A stretch of 64,000 bases of DNA from Nectonema munidae. Its lineage: Eukaryota > Nematomorpha > Nectonematoida > Nectonematidae. This document shows positions 1 through 12,730 of the stretch, one piece after another; the first letter of the stretch is position 1, and each line of letters opens with the position of its first letter. Made by a program: the position numbers and the translations under genes. A model generated the notes under the pieces. The model made no database searches. It saw only the letters and a program-made list of their open reading frames with translations, and had not been told where the DNA came from. The DNA lies in contig JAUIRK010000173.1 of assembly GCA_030549495.1 (NCBI GenBank), forward strand, positions 248,001-312,000, in the 5' to 3' direction.

Positions 1-402
1 GCTAACGGTCAGGCGAAGACTTGATTGTAGTTAGGGTCTTCAAAGTAGACGGCTGGGGTCAGAAATAATTTTAAAGGAGTCATTGAGATAATAAGCTCAT
101 CTTATTAACAATTTTAACTAACAATAAAAGTAAAAAATGAGATGTAATTACAAAATAAACTGCGGTTTCTATACATCTCATAGCTAAAAGAAATTTCAAT
201 CCTCAAAAATGAAATAAGAAACAAAATATAAAAAAATGATGGAACATAAATTTATTTCATTTAAATGCAGAAAATTAGGAGAAACAAAGTGCAATAACTT
301 CATAATTTAACTTTTCTGGCTTTTCTCTCAGCAAAATCTTTTATCACATCCTCAAAATCTATTTCTTTTAAATTAAATGGAATATTTTAACAAATGACCT
401 TA

Positions 403-620
403 GGACAAAATGCCGCCCCTTAAAATCTGCCGCCCGGGGCGGACCGCCCCTGGCGCCCCCCACTAGCTACGCCTCTGGACTTACCTACACCGGCCATCTA
501 CCCGCTAAACTCCTCTGGTTTTATTTATGCATAGCCTCAGATTATGGCCTCTTAAATTTTGCTTTATGGCCCCCCAGGGCGCCATGGCCCACAGTTTGGG
601 AACGAATGATTTAGATCAGA
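403..620. repeat. hAT-type repeat ends
   Basis: The GC-rich block ending CCACTAGCTACGCCTCTG (about 458-475), read in reverse, starts CAGAGGCGTAGCTAG. This is the common end of many arthropod hAT-type non-autonomous repeats. A second end, CACAGTTTGGGAACGA, lies at about 590-605. No coding part is seen. Confidence 0.45.
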
Positions 621-624
621 GGTT

Positions 625-920
625 CCCAACCTTTTTTTCACGAAGTACCCCTTGAAAATTTTCAGCCTTAGGCGAACCCCTAATAATTTTTTTTCCACAC
701 TAATTGATTTTAAACCTCGCTTGCTAATTATCAGTCAAAGATGTATTTCAATATATACAAAACAACTTTCAATTATTTTTTATTATCGTTTTGGGGGAAA
801 TTTCAACCCATTTTATGTATGTAGGTGGTATATATTAGTTAAAAATTAAAAAAAACTTTTCAGATACCTTTATAAAGTACCCCTTGAAAAAAGTGAAACG
901 AACCCCTGATTTAGAGGGTC
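625..920. repeat. hAT-type MITE
   Basis: Begins CAGAGGTTCCCAACC at 626 and closes near CGAACCCCTGATTTAGAGG. The internal phrase AAGTACCCCTTGAAAA is directly repeated (about 641 and 878). A related piece occurs at 27022-27070 in the TPX2 intron. Confidence 0.5.
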
Positions 921-3900
921 CCAATAAAATTCCGTTTTAGCAAAATTTATAAAGCATAGTAGAAAATTGCAAGTACATATGTCAAATTCAATATATTTAA
1001 GCAAAAAAAAATAGTTTTTAGTTTTTGAAGGAAAGGAGTAGAAGCATTAAAAATTATTTTTTTAGACATTTTAAATAAAGAAAAAAAATGGCTTAATTTT
1101 TGTAAGTATATGAAGTGGCGCTTCTTTAGTTGAAGTAAAAAGCGAATAGTTGGCATTGAATTTATTAAGTCTTTGAGTACTTGGAGTTGGAATCGAATTT
1201 TTCTAAATACTAGGAATCGAAATCACAGTCGGGTCAGATATTTTGCATTCGATTCCCCAGTCCTGGCAATTATTATACATGATTTTTAAGACTCATAACT
1301 TCACAAATCTTTCATCTTTGGGACGAAGTTTTGAAAACTTTACGAAAAATACTTTTAATAAAAGAATTTTAATTTTAAGGTGAGGGCCACATGAAAAGAA
1401 TTTACAGTCCTCATGTGGCCACCAGACCACAGGTTGCTCACCCCTCGTGTATTGCGAGAAAAAAACAAAATCTACAGGTGGTTGGTGTAGGAATTATTCA
1501 TCTTAAATATTACACATATACATGTATTATTTGATTCTTCGAAAAACTATTAACTTGTGAGGTTGAAATTTAAAAAAGATGTCTATCAAATTGTGAGTAA
1601 AGACTTTGCTTAGTTTGGACTTGAATGTAAAGCAAAATGTTTAAATGTAATAAAGAGTTGGAGTTTTTTATCCATAGCACTTTGTACATATAATAGAATT
1701 TAAATGAAAGCTCCCTTTTTGATTAGCAATTTGATGTAAAAAATATACTAAATTGATAAATGGAGATAGGAATCACATCAGTCATTTGTGCTTCATTTTT
1801 CATCCCCCATCTTCTCAACTTTTGAATATCTATATTTTACTTCATAGCATAGTATGTCAACTTTGATTCACCTTCCCCACAGTTCCATGTTCAAGAAGAA
1901 ATAAATTAGAAGGACGGAAGAAATGCTCATGTTTTTATCTTTCAATTTAATATCTAATTTTAAACACAGAAGTTCTTCATTTTTATTATGATGTTTAAAA
2001 GTTGTTAATACAAAATAATTTAAAATTTTATATACTTAAAATATTTTCTTAGTATCGGTATCCGTTAAGCATCGACAACGCCATTTTTTAATTTAATTGG
2101 CATCCGAATTGAAATCGGTGAAAAAGTTGAGATCGATACAACACAAATTAAAATTATAAATATGTAAATTAAAATTCCCTAACTTTTTTAAAAGTTTATA
2201 TAATTTTAGAATGTGAAATCTTTTAAAACTTTTAGCTTTTTTTTAAAGAAATTTTAGGCTAAATATTAAATAATTTGGAAAAAAAATTAAAACACTAGAA
2301 AGAGGTTTCGTTTGAACTTGAATACCATGTCGATGCCGATTAATCTTGAAATGCAGAAATCAAGGTAAAAGATATGGTGAAAAAATAATGAAAAAATTAA
2401 AAATAATGAATTATTCAATCTTTAAGACAAACGAAGATCAGCAAATGAAGAAGGAAAGTGAACATGTAACGGAGAATGAAAATAATTTTTTTGAAATGAA
2501 AAAGCGAAGAAGATGAAGAACTTTAAGAAATGGATTCAATCACACGTGTTCTAATTTTTCCAATACTAAAATGATTTTCTTTCAAATAAATTAAAAATTT
2601 TTCAAGCAAAAAGTAGAAAGTTATACTAATTTCATATGGTTTGCTCTTATTATTAAAACTATTTCACCCATAATTTAATTTTAAGGAGTCCTAATGGAAG
2701 AAGAAAAAAAGAAAATGTTCCATTCTTGCCCCATGTCACAAATTTAATAAATTTAATTCAAGGATATTCTTTTTTAGTTAAATCCTTTAACTGCCATGAA
2801 AATTCCGTCAAATTTGGCATAACTGACAAAAGTTTGTTGATCATCATGATATATTTTCAGAATATAACCCACCTTTTCTTCAGCGAACAAATTATACCTA
2901 GCACTAATAATATTAAACCAATTTTTTGCATTTATGATAAAAAGTCGAAGATTAATTTAGACGAAAATTAAAAAAAGCTTTCAAATTATTTTTTTTTTAT
3001 TTTTTTAATTTAGCGCGAAAGTAAGGGAACGGGATAAAATATTCAAAAAGTTTCAAAAAGGACTCACTTCCAAGCCAGCTCTCTACAAAATCCTTTTCAT
3101 ACCAAGGAAAGATATTTTCAATGGTAACGTTTACAGGTTCATCTTAAGAAAGCTCCATAAAATCAGTAGATAGTAGTGGAAAATAGTTAATAAAATCATC
3201 TTATACAAGCACATGTTCAATCTTTATATACATACCACTAATAAATCCTTGATAACAAAAGCCGATTGAATGTTAACCACAGAGTAAATAAATAAATAAG
3301 ACAAAATATAATATATCGTTTTTACAGTGTTTTAATACTTTTTTATGATAAACAGTTGGGCTGTTTATGTTTGAATTTAACAGAAAGGAGACGGATATCA
3401 AAATGGTGTCATTATTTATGAAGAAAACTTCGTGGCTCCTGACAATCTTAACATTTACATATAAATTGTTAGGGAATACTAGATCAAAGAAAGGCGCAAG
3501 CAAAGGCAACAATTTGGAACGTCAGGGGACTTGTTAGTAACCAACCTAAAAGAATCCATTTTACGATCAGAATATCAGCTCAAAAATTGGTCTCAAAAAT
3601 TACTGTGGTAAAAAGGGTTGATGTATATTTTATTGGCTGAGATTGTTTTTATATAAATTTAAAAAACTATTGTAGTCTTACAATAACGGTAGTTGACATT
3701 CCTTATACTTACGATTCTGTATCAGAATTAAGAAGAAATAAAGATACGTTACAAATACTATTCTAAAAACGTTTTCAATTTGCTAAGACCACTGCAAAAA
3801 CTAAGCTAGAATATATATTCTATAAATCTACGATGATATTGAAATACACAGATTCCATTTCATCAATTAATGTACAATTTATTAATTATTGAAATATTAT

Positions 3901-4389
3901 TTTTGAGTAAATAATTGATCCTTCCTTTTTAGGATATCCCATTAAAAACATGTAAATATTATAATATAATAGTTGAAAACCAAAAAGTGAATCTAATAAT
4001 TTATTTGAAAAACCTTTAGCGCCATTTAAAAACTTAATTTTTTAAAAAATAAATAAAAAAAAATTGGAAAAAATCTTATAAAATTTGAGATTACAGAAAA
4101 TAAGCCTGTAATATGTATATGATGGCAGAAAAAAGTTCATAGGAACCGCTTGTATTCTACCAAAAAATTAAAAAACAAATAATAGGAAATAATAAAAAAT
4201 ATTGGCAAAACATGTGAATGGAAACTGAAAATAGAGAAAAAGTATAAATATGTCATGAATAAAATGAGAAAAATTAAAAAAAATATACCTAATTTATAAT
4301 TAGTGATTATCTGTTATTGAAAATGAATTTTTGAAACAACATACATAATTAAAAAATGAACTAAAAACTTTTTGTTCGCAATCCTAGGC
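921..4389. other. AT-rich intergenic DNA with repeat debris
   Basis: No host gene recognised apart from the repeat end at 1378-1450. A minus-strand stretch at about 2760-2945 reads RYNLFAEEKVGYILKIYHDD within some 60 open codons. It might be a remnant of a transposase (piggyBac-like wording is weak) but is unassigned. Confidence 0.35.
1378..1450. repeat. hAT-type repeat end
   Basis: GTGGCCACCAGACCACAGG then TTGCTCACCCCTC reads in reverse as GAGGGGTGAGCAACC, a widespread hAT end. Only one end was recognised. Confidence 0.4.
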
Positions 4390-4970
4390 GAATCATAGAA
4401 GGTAAAAACATGATTGAGATGAGTATTCCAAAGTTTTACAAATTCTAATTTTAGGGAAGTATTGGATTTAACAAGTCTGTAATTTGGGAAAAAAAGTCAG
4501 GCCGAATTTGTCAAGTTTTTAGTTTGGGATTTCATTGTTTATAAAGGAACCAATCAGAAAAGATAACAGGTAGCAAGTTATTGAAAAATTTGGAAACAAA
4601 AAGGGCTAAACGAAAATCATAAAGTTGTTCAAACTTCAGTATCGTCCAAGTGTAAAAAATATCAGATGTGTGGAAAGAAGAGGGCTTGTTGAAAATAATT
4701 CGAATGGCTTTTTTCTGGGCAAAAATAATATTATTACAGTTCGAGTAACCCCAGTTTTTAACACCATAGATAAGATTGGGTACAAAAGGGGATTTATAAA
4801 TTAATTATTTAATTTTAAAGGGAAATAAGTTTTTGAAAAGTTTCAATTTTCCAATAACAGAATTTAGTTTCGCCAAAACATGAAAATGATGCATTTCCCA
4901 ACTAAGGTTTTTACCAATGACAAAGCCTAAGAAATTAAATGATTTAAAAAAAATGAAAGCCAATTTCAGG
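4390..4970 (-). mobile_element. CR1-like LINE 3' fragment, degraded
   Basis: Minus-strand translation pieces include FLGFVIGKNLSWEMHHFHV, NPILYGVKNWG-like text (NLIYGVKNWGYSNCNNIIFA) and AQKKAIRIIFNKPSSFHTS. These correspond to the RT C-terminal part seen intact at about 15470-14950 in the LINE downstream. Several stops and frame changes break it. It is an old 3' fragment with no 5' part nearby. Confidence 0.65.
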
Positions 4971-5029
4971 TAGAGCTATATTTTTTGAATTTGAAAAAAA
5001 CATCATTTACTCTTATCAATTTATCTTAA

Positions 5030-5200
5030 AAAATCAAAAAATATTTATTCTTTTTAAATATATCGTTGGCTGGCTCCCGTTATTTTAGTTTCCTATATGC
5101 ATGATTTGATAAAAATCATTAGAGAAACTACGTTTATCTTTCTATTCTAAAAAAGAGAGCCAACGATATATTTAAAAAGAATAAATATTTTTTTGATTTT
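5030..5200. repeat. Long inverted repeat (about 46-bp arms)
   Basis: Left arm 5030-5076 (AATCAAAAAATATTTATTC ... ATCGTTGGCT) and right arm 5154-5200 (AGCCAACGATATATTTAAAA ...) are almost perfectly complementary, with about 78 bp between them. The right arm runs directly into the first monomer of the neighbouring 180-bp array. Confidence 0.85.
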
Positions 5201-6200
5201 TTATAGAATATTTTTCGATTCTTTCATTACAGAATTTTATTTTGATTATATAACAAATATAATATTTAAAATCGTGCAAATTGCAAAAAGATAGGTAATA
5301 AATTTTGTAGCATCTTATGAGGTATATCAAATCTTACATCTAGCAAAATATGAAAAGAAAGTTTAATATCTTTTGATTTTTTAAAGAATATTTTTGGATT
5401 CTTTAATTACAGAATTTTATTTTGATATTTGACAAATATATTATTTAATATCTTGAAAAATTGCAAAAATATAGGTAATAATTTTTGTAACATCGTAGGA
5501 GGTATATCAAATCTTACATCTAGCAAAATATTAACAGAAAATTTAATATTTTTTGATTTTTTAAAGAATATTTTTCGACTCTTTGATTACAGAATTCTAT
5601 TTTGATTATTTGACAAATAATATTATTTAATATCTTGAAAAAATTGCAAAAATATAGGTATTAACTTATGTAACATCGTCTCCCCGAATGAGGTATATCA
5701 AATCTTACATCTAGCAAAATATGAACTGACAGGTTGAATATGAACCATCGTAGTATACATGTTGGAGATGAACCATCGTAATATACAGATTACAGATGAC
5801 AATTAAGTTGTCTATCCGCGTTCAACCGTACAGGTTATGAGAATATATCATTACATAACAGAGAAGAGTTTCCTAAAACTCTTCATAAAGAAAAAGTATT
5901 TCTTCAAATATATTATAAGAATATTTTTCGATTCTTTGATGACAGAACTTTATTTTGATCATTTGACAAATATATTATTTAATATTGTGCAAATTCTAAA
6001 AATATAGGTAATACAAATAATTTTTGTAACATTGCATGATGTATATCAAACCTTACTTCTTACAAATATGAGCAGAAAGTTGGATATTTTTTGAATTTTT
6101 AAAGAATATTTTTCGATTCTTTGACTACAGAATTTTATTTTGATTATTTGATAAAATCGCGTTTTTGATTATTTGAAAAATATATTATTTAATATTGTGC
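5195..6200. repeat. 180-bp tandem array (about five monomers)
   Basis: The phrase AGAATATTTTTCGATTCTT recurs at 5205, 5385, 5565, 5918 and 6103. The first two spacings are exactly 180 bp, the third is 353 (two units with an insertion, or one unit plus unrelated DNA), and the last is 185. Each unit also carries ATCAAATCTTACATCTAGC or a variant. One more partial monomer lies at 6450-6540. Confidence 0.85.
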
Positions 6201-6540
6201 AAATTAAAATCTAAACATGTTGAAAATTTGCATTACATGGGTGAAAAAATAACTATGAAAATTATTAACTATGACTTTTGAAAACATATATAAAAAAATT
6301 TTGAACCAAAAAATTAATGGTAAAATAAAGTTAATATTGTTATTCAGAATAATAAGAGGAATAAAAAATGTATAATACATGTATATTTATTGAGCCGTTT
6401 GAAAGGGCCTGAAAAATCAAAAATTTTAAAATTGAAAAAAAAATAAAAATTGCAAAAATATTGGTAATAACGTATGTAACATCGTCTTCCCCAATGAGGT
6501 ATATCAAATCTTACATCTAGAAAAATATGAACTCACAAAA

Positions 6541-8529
6541 GGCCTTAAAAATCGAAAATTAAAAAAAAATAAAATTTAAAAACTTATTCTGATAGAGTTT
6601 CATACGCTGATTGCAAATATGTAATTTATATGGAATGAATCGAATGACTTCTATTTTTTGCTGTCAAATTTAAATTTTTTGCAATTTTATCAAGTTCAGA
6701 GGCAAAAAATTCAAACTTAATATATTTATACATTTTCGTAATCAATATAAAATTTCTTTTAAAATGAGATATTAAAATTGAAAATTTGGTTAAGTTAAAA
6801 AATTTTCGAAAATTTTGTTAAGTTTTGGACCGTAACAATTTTTAAATAATTTAAAAAAAATACAAATATAAGTTTAAATATAAGGTATATTTTATGAATA
6901 TGCATTAGAAAGTAAAAAAATATGTAATTATTCATTTTACACGCTAAAATATAGTGAAAAATAGTAAAATTGTGCATATGGTTCAAAGGCTTATAAAAAA
7001 TATTTGAAATATTTCTAAAAACTAAATTACATCCAAAATGCGGGTAAAAGGATGCTCTTTAAGATAGGCACTGTTAAAAATGTATTTAAAAAATTCTCTC
7101 ATAAAGTTTTCTTTCAAAAAAAATTTGTAAATTTTAAAACAATTTTTTTAAAAATTTGTAAAATCAAAGAAAATATATCAAAAATAAATATTTTCCAAAA
7201 TTTTAAAATAAAATGTAAGCGATTGTGAATAAGTTGATCTAAAAATTAGAAAAAATTAATTTTATTTTAATTTAAAAAAATCCCGTTAAAATGTCAACTT
7301 TTTTGGACAAAAACAATTTTTTTAAAAATTGATTGAAATTTTTACGATTTTTTCCAGAAAATGTTGGTTATAAGTGTACTTTAATCCTTTAAACAAATTA
7401 AAAAAAAATCATTGAAAAAAAATGTTGGGTAAAATTTAGATGTCAAGTTGGGTCAAATTTAGAACGGGTCAATGAACTCAGTTTGAGGTCGTTGAAACCT
7501 ACACCACATTTAAGTACTTACAAAATAAGGTAGATTAACATTTTATACGCTCTGAATATCTTACTATGGAATAGAAATTTTTTTATAATTTTGTTGGAAA
7601 TTGTTACAGATAAAAGGGGAAAAATCTTCAAAATGTAATATGCGTTAAAGTTCAAAATTACCAAATATAAAAAATATGCACCTCTCATCTGCTAATTACG
7701 AAGAAAACTGAAAAATACAAAATTATAAAAATTTTCAAATTTTATTTGTAATTACCTAATGGAGTCCATAGAATATGCATTAATTTTCTATGTTGCACGA
7801 TCAAATAATTCAAAAATTATATACAATATAAAAACTAATCTAGAAAACTTGCATTACACAGGTTTACAAAATTGATAAGTATAACTCGCGAAAAGTTGTG
7901 GTAAAATACAAGCATTGATTTTCGATATCTACTTGCGTTAACATAAAACATTCATCTGGCTTTCAAAAAAATTATCAAACAGGCTGTTTTTTATACACAT
8001 ATGTTCACATATATGTCGAACTATAATAATTAACTATTATATTTTATTTGAAAATGGGCTGTGGTGCAATTTTAAATTTTTTTATGTGGGGATAATGATT
8101 TTTTATGGAATTGTTGGAAAATATAACAAATACTTGTTAAAAAACAGAAAGTGCAACTACTTAGGATATAAGTAATGTATTCTGAAAGCCCATAAAAAAT
8201 ATTTTAATTTGGTCGCATGCTACATTTGGTTGTGAAATGCGAAAGTTATAGGCGTTTTAATATTTGACTAAAATTTCAGATTACAAATAAACTAAGCGTA
8301 CACTAGCCCGATAAAATAAAACACAGACGTGTGATCAAAGATGTGGTGAGGCGTATGCAAGATAAGAAATCACTGCATTCATAAACGCGCAATGCAAGAT
8401 GTGTTAATTTTTCTTCGCATAGTTATGCGTTATAATCATTTTAATATTTGAGACAGACAAATTAATAACAATAGGTTACAAAATTTTATTTGTAAATTGT
8501 CAATATTTTTAATTGATATAGGACAATTT
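6541..8529. other. AT-rich intergenic DNA, nothing recognised
   Basis: Very AT-rich with only short chance open frames. I see no exon-like, RNA-gene or transposase signal. Confidence 0.5.
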
Positions 8530-8960
8530 TAACCTACTGTATCCGAAAATGAAATCTCCTTCTTGCTCATTGGCAAGGATGTCTCTCTTCAGAATCCAAA
8601 ATTAATCATCAATTATGGCTGAATCCCCGCGTCCTTGAAACCTGGTTACTTTACACTAGCCTCTTAAAGAGAAGAGTAGTAAAGCAGATGTTCATATTTG
8701 GATCTTATATCAGAGCACTTTTAATATAAACAACCTTTAATTCAATGCTGATGATTTAATAAAATTCACTATTTGAATAACATCATCTATAACAGTATGC
8801 TAAAAGTGGCATTTATCCAGAAGCAAGATTTTCTCGGTGAAGCAGGCAATGAGTCACAATCACTGTGGGGTTGACTTATTTTACTTTGGCAGTGAAACCC
8901 TGACGTGCACCGACCATTGCAGATGCTCCAACAGAGCACACACATTGGAGCATCTCATTT
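8530..8960 (-). pseudogene. ZBED5-like hAT transposase fragment
   Basis: Minus-strand translation gives MVGARQGFTAKVK followed by VNPTVIVTHCLLHRENLAS. This matches the conserved catalytic-domain phrase of ZBED5/hAT-type transposases (SMLGARQGFTA...HCxxHRENLA). Further weak similarity continues toward 8600 with several stops and frame changes. No BED finger and no ends were identified. It is a short decayed remnant next to, but separate from, the LINE at 9.04 kb. Confidence 0.6.
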
Positions 8961-9039
8961 TTCTATGATGAAACAATCAACCAGCTTGAAAAGATTTTCA
9001 CCTGTTGTTGTTGTTGTCTCTACTGATTTAAAGAACAGA

Positions 9040-9620
9040 AAGTTTTCTTCACGTCACTAACAAAGTTCCCAAGTAGTTGAAGCTTTCAGCTTGCTTCATT
9101 TTCTTTCCACCAATTTGAAGGTCAAAAATAGATGCAACTTTCTTCTTTATGAAAACCATACATTATGTTTTTTCTAATTAATAGACCCATTTTTTGCTTT
9201 CTAATTCTACTTTGTTCACAAGCGTCTGCAAATCTTTTACATTATCAATATCAACCATTAAAACAGTATCATCTGCGTACCTCAAATTATTCAACTTCCC
9301 CGACCAATCACTAATCCTTGTAAGTCTTCTATTTCTTTCATAATATTCTCTGCATAGATGTACAAGTCTGGAGGGAAAACACACCCCTGTCTGACCCCTT
9401 TCTTTAACTTCACAAAACTACCGATATCTTCGCCTATTCGTATCGCAGCACTTTGATTCCAATATAAATTTATAAGTATTCTAATGTCTTTTCCATCTAA
9501 TCCAACATCTTCTAAAACTTTTATCATTTTTTCGTAATTTACTGAATCAAAAGCTTTCATGTAATCAACAAAGCATACATAGTCGATTGATCTTTTCGAA
9601 TCATGAAAATGCGTTTCTCG
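9040..9620 (-). mobile_element. LINE 3' part: reverse transcriptase core, degraded
   Basis: Continuation of the LINE beyond the hAT insertion. Minus-strand translation shows YVCFVDYMKAFDSVNYEKM, then GVRQGCVFPPDLY, then LNNLRYADDTVLMVDIDNV, which are RT motifs including the YADD catalytic box. AESFNYLGTLLVT follows near 9090-9050. A frame change separates the first block (9638-9291) from the YADD block (9384-9178). The reading frame entering at 9620 continues the phrase FVEDCTTRNA from 12.75 kb, which proves that the two parts were once joined. The 3' end fades near 9040, with no tail recognised. Confidence 0.8.
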
Positions 9621-9628
9621 TTGTACAG

Positions 9629-12600
9629 TAGGGTGCACACAACGCCCTTATGTTAATAATTTTATCTGTCCTTACTCTTATATTGTGTCAATACATGAAA
9701 AAAGAATACTGAAAAAAAAATTTCATCAAATTAAATATGTTTACTGGGTGCACGGGGTTCATCTTAGTTGTCAAAAAATAAAAAATTTGAGTGTTTTTTG
9801 CTTATGTTATTTTTATCATCTTTTCAATACCGGAAATAATTGTAGACATACAATGCTCAATCTCATTGCTCTTACTAGTTTTTTTAACATTTATAAAGCA
9901 TTTGTCATACATATAAAATGGAGTTTTAATTGTTGTTTATATATTTTCACTATTCTTGAAGTATGATTTTTTACATTATATACCAAATACAATGTTTAAA
10001 TATAAACTTATTTATTTTTAATATACTTTAATATTTCAAAACTTTTTTGTATTGCAACCATTATAAAGTTAGTTTTTGATTCCTTATTGCTAGTATAATG
10101 AATAAAAAAGTCCAAGCGCCCAAAGAATCCCTAATGCAAAAAAATAGACTAATCATTACAAGAAATTTTACAAGCTAAAATTGTTTGGTCCAAAATAACT
10201 CCTTTTTATGGAAAAGCAAATATACCTATGATATCAGAAAAAAAAGGTTGTGAAAAATTGCTTAAGTTATTAGAAGCTAATTCTAGATTTCGAAAAATTC
10301 CTGTTGCTAGACGCAAAACTCCTGAAATGATAACAAAATTAGAAAAATACCAAGAAGAATTCTTGAAGACTTTTCCATTGTGGCCCTTATCAGCTGAAAA
10401 AATTATAAAAACTCAAGAAGATATCACTTTTCTTCAATCGATGCAAACTGATCGAGTAGCAAGTTTTGGTAGTGTTGATACTCTGCTAGATAAAAAACAA
10501 AAAAGAAAAGAAAAAAGACAATTGAATGAAGTTAAAAGGCGCGAAATGCACGAGCTGAAACAAATAGACTTGATCAAAAGTTAGCGTGGGAAACAGAGAG
10601 TGATTATGAAGATCTTGACAAAGATGCAGGAAAAGATTTTACACCGAAAAGAATAAAAAGAAAGCACCGACGTGTTCGCGAAGGTACAAAAGCTTTTATT
10701 CCTCACAATATTCTTCAATCAGCAAAGCTGATTTCATTAGCAACCCGATTAAAAATTACACCAAGTCAACAGGCTGTATTCACTAAAACACTAATTGAAG
10801 AATCAGGTGGAGACAGTTCAAAAGTTTCAACGTCGTACTCTCAAGCAGATAAATCAAGACGCCTTGTAAGACACAAAGTTTCTGAAATTTCTCAAAAAGA
10901 ATGGAAACCACCTAAGCTATGCTCTCTTCACTGGGACTCAAAATTAATGCGAACTCTTAAAAGTCAGCATAACAAAGAGGAACGAATTGTTGTGATGGTA
11001 GGGGATTCTGATGAAATAAAGCTTCTATGAGTACCAAGTTATAGACCAGGGACTTGTAAGATTGGGGAGATTACTACGAAACTTGTTTCTAATCTTGTAC
11101 ATAGATGGAATTGCACTAATTCAGTTTGCAACATGGTATTTGATACTACAGCAAGTAATACTGGACGTATATCCGCGGCATGCATACAAATTCAGCAAAC
11201 ATTAAATCGAGCATTGTTGTGGTCAGGATGTTGACATCATGTGGGTGAAGTCATTTTATCTCATATTTTTAATGATCTAAAAATTGAAACTTGTAAATCT
11301 CCAGATATTATTGTCTTTGAACGCTTAAGAAAGAATTGGAATTTATTACAGCCACACAACGAAGAGACACTTTCTCGGCTTGACCTCAGAGAGTATTCTG
11401 ATGATGTCCGGTCTTCTTATATTTTGAAATGGAGAGCAATGGCCTTACAACTAGTGCACTCCTGTGTAGACTCAAAGCGAGAAGATTATCGAGAATTTTT
11501 GCAATTGTGTAAAACGTACTTGGATAATTCTTACACTTCTGCAACTTCATTCAAAACACCTGGTGCACTACATAGAGCCAGATGGATGGCTAAATTGTTG
11601 TATAGCACTAAACTTGTATTACTTGAAAAAAATATAGCTAAACTTTCTTCTTGCACAATCACAACAAAACAACAAGCTCCAAGATTAAAAGACTTTGTAG
11701 TTTTTGTTACACTCATATATAGCTCATGGTGGATACAATCTAGCTGTAGCACTGATGCTGCTTAGAATGATCTTTTGATGTACAAACGTTTGATTATTTA
11801 TGAAGATATTCAACCAATTATTTCTAGAAGTGCAATAAAAGCTTTTAGTCGGCATTTATGGTATTTAACTGCCGAAATGATACCCCTTGCGCTATTTTCC
11901 AGCTGTGTTCCAAAAAAAGAAAAACGCAAGATAGCGGATAGACTTCTTTTTCTCAAGCCAACAGACTACCTTCGGTTTCCAAAAGAGCGTTTTGGAACTG
12001 GTTTTGGAAAGCCCAAATTTCCTTCTACAATAACACTTAAATCCGTACTTGCTGATTTTGTATCTTTAGATTCCTGGTACTTCTTTCACCTTCTTCAAAT
12101 AGACACCCAATTTCTGGCAAAAAATGTTAATAGTTGGAAGAAAGATGAAACATACAAATCCGCTATAAATAATATAAGGGCTATTAATGTCACGAATGAC
12201 TGCGCAGAACGTGGTGTAAAGTTGAGTTTGGACTTTTTAGAATCCGCTCGTTCTGAAAACAGTTATCAAGAAATTTTACAGTTGGTAGAACAAGAGAGAA
12301 AGCTTTTTCCTAATTTGAGAAAAAATTAAATATAAAAACATAAATAAAATTTTTACTTTTTTTGATTTTTAATTTACTGAAAATTGTTACATTAAAACAT
12401 TGTTTATGTATAACCTTACTTTTAACTCTTTGAATAAAAATCTATCCCTGTCTATGCAAAAACTAGTATCTCGATGTCATTAGTGCTTCTGTGCTTATAT
12501 CTATAGCATTGACAAAACACCTTTAATCTTTTATATAAAAAATAAGAATTAAATAGAGGCTCAAAACCGCTAAAACTTATTAGGCTTGTGGACCCAGTAA

Positions 12601-12722
12601 ACAAAAGTCAAATTTCATAAAATTTTAGATAATAGCTTTACACAAGTATAGAAACAAAAATAACTTAGGTACAAATCTAAACTTTGAACTTTTAAAATTA
12701 TGAGGGCCTTGTATGCACCCTA
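9629..12722 (+). mobile_element. hAT-like DNA transposon with terminal inverted repeats
   Basis: A 3,094-bp element bounded by 22-bp inverted repeats: 9629-9650 (TAGGGTGCACACAACGCCCT...) and 12701-12722, which match at 19 of 22 positions. Both ends are flanked by the same 8-bp direct repeat TTGTACAG (9621-9628 and 12723-12730). This fits the nTnnnnAn target duplication typical of the hAT superfamily. A decayed transposase gene lies inside on the + strand, with AT-rich untranslated DNA before it (9651-10110). The element sits inside a minus-strand LINE and separates its reverse transcriptase: LINE coding resumes on either side of the duplication. Clear ends with only three mismatches suggest a moderately young insertion. 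Confidence 0.9.
10150..12329 (+). pseudogene. Transposase gene of the hAT-like element, degraded
   Basis: Coding resemblance begins near 10160 (EILQAKIVWSK, with ITPFYGKANIP after it) and runs to the TAA at 12327-12329. The frame changes once around 10500-10560, then one frame continues to the end with in-frame stops at 11028, 11232 and 11763. Recognisable pieces are MVFDTTASNTG (about 11131), then SGC-stop-HHVGEVILSHIF, and the C-terminal NVTNDCAERGVKLSLDFLE (about 12188-12244). This FDTT..SNTG / CRHH / NDCAERG pattern occurs in a widespread family of uncharacterised animal proteins. I infer that the D of FDTT and the E of CAERG are the last two acids of an RNase-H-like DDE triad. hAT membership comes mainly from the TIRs and the 8-bp duplication; no BED finger is visible. 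Confidence 0.75.
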
Positions 12723-12730
12723 TTGTACAG

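Noticed and set aside
5195-6200. CRISPR-like array
   Set aside because: The repeats are 180-bp contiguous monomers in an animal genome, with no short repeat/unique spacer alternation.
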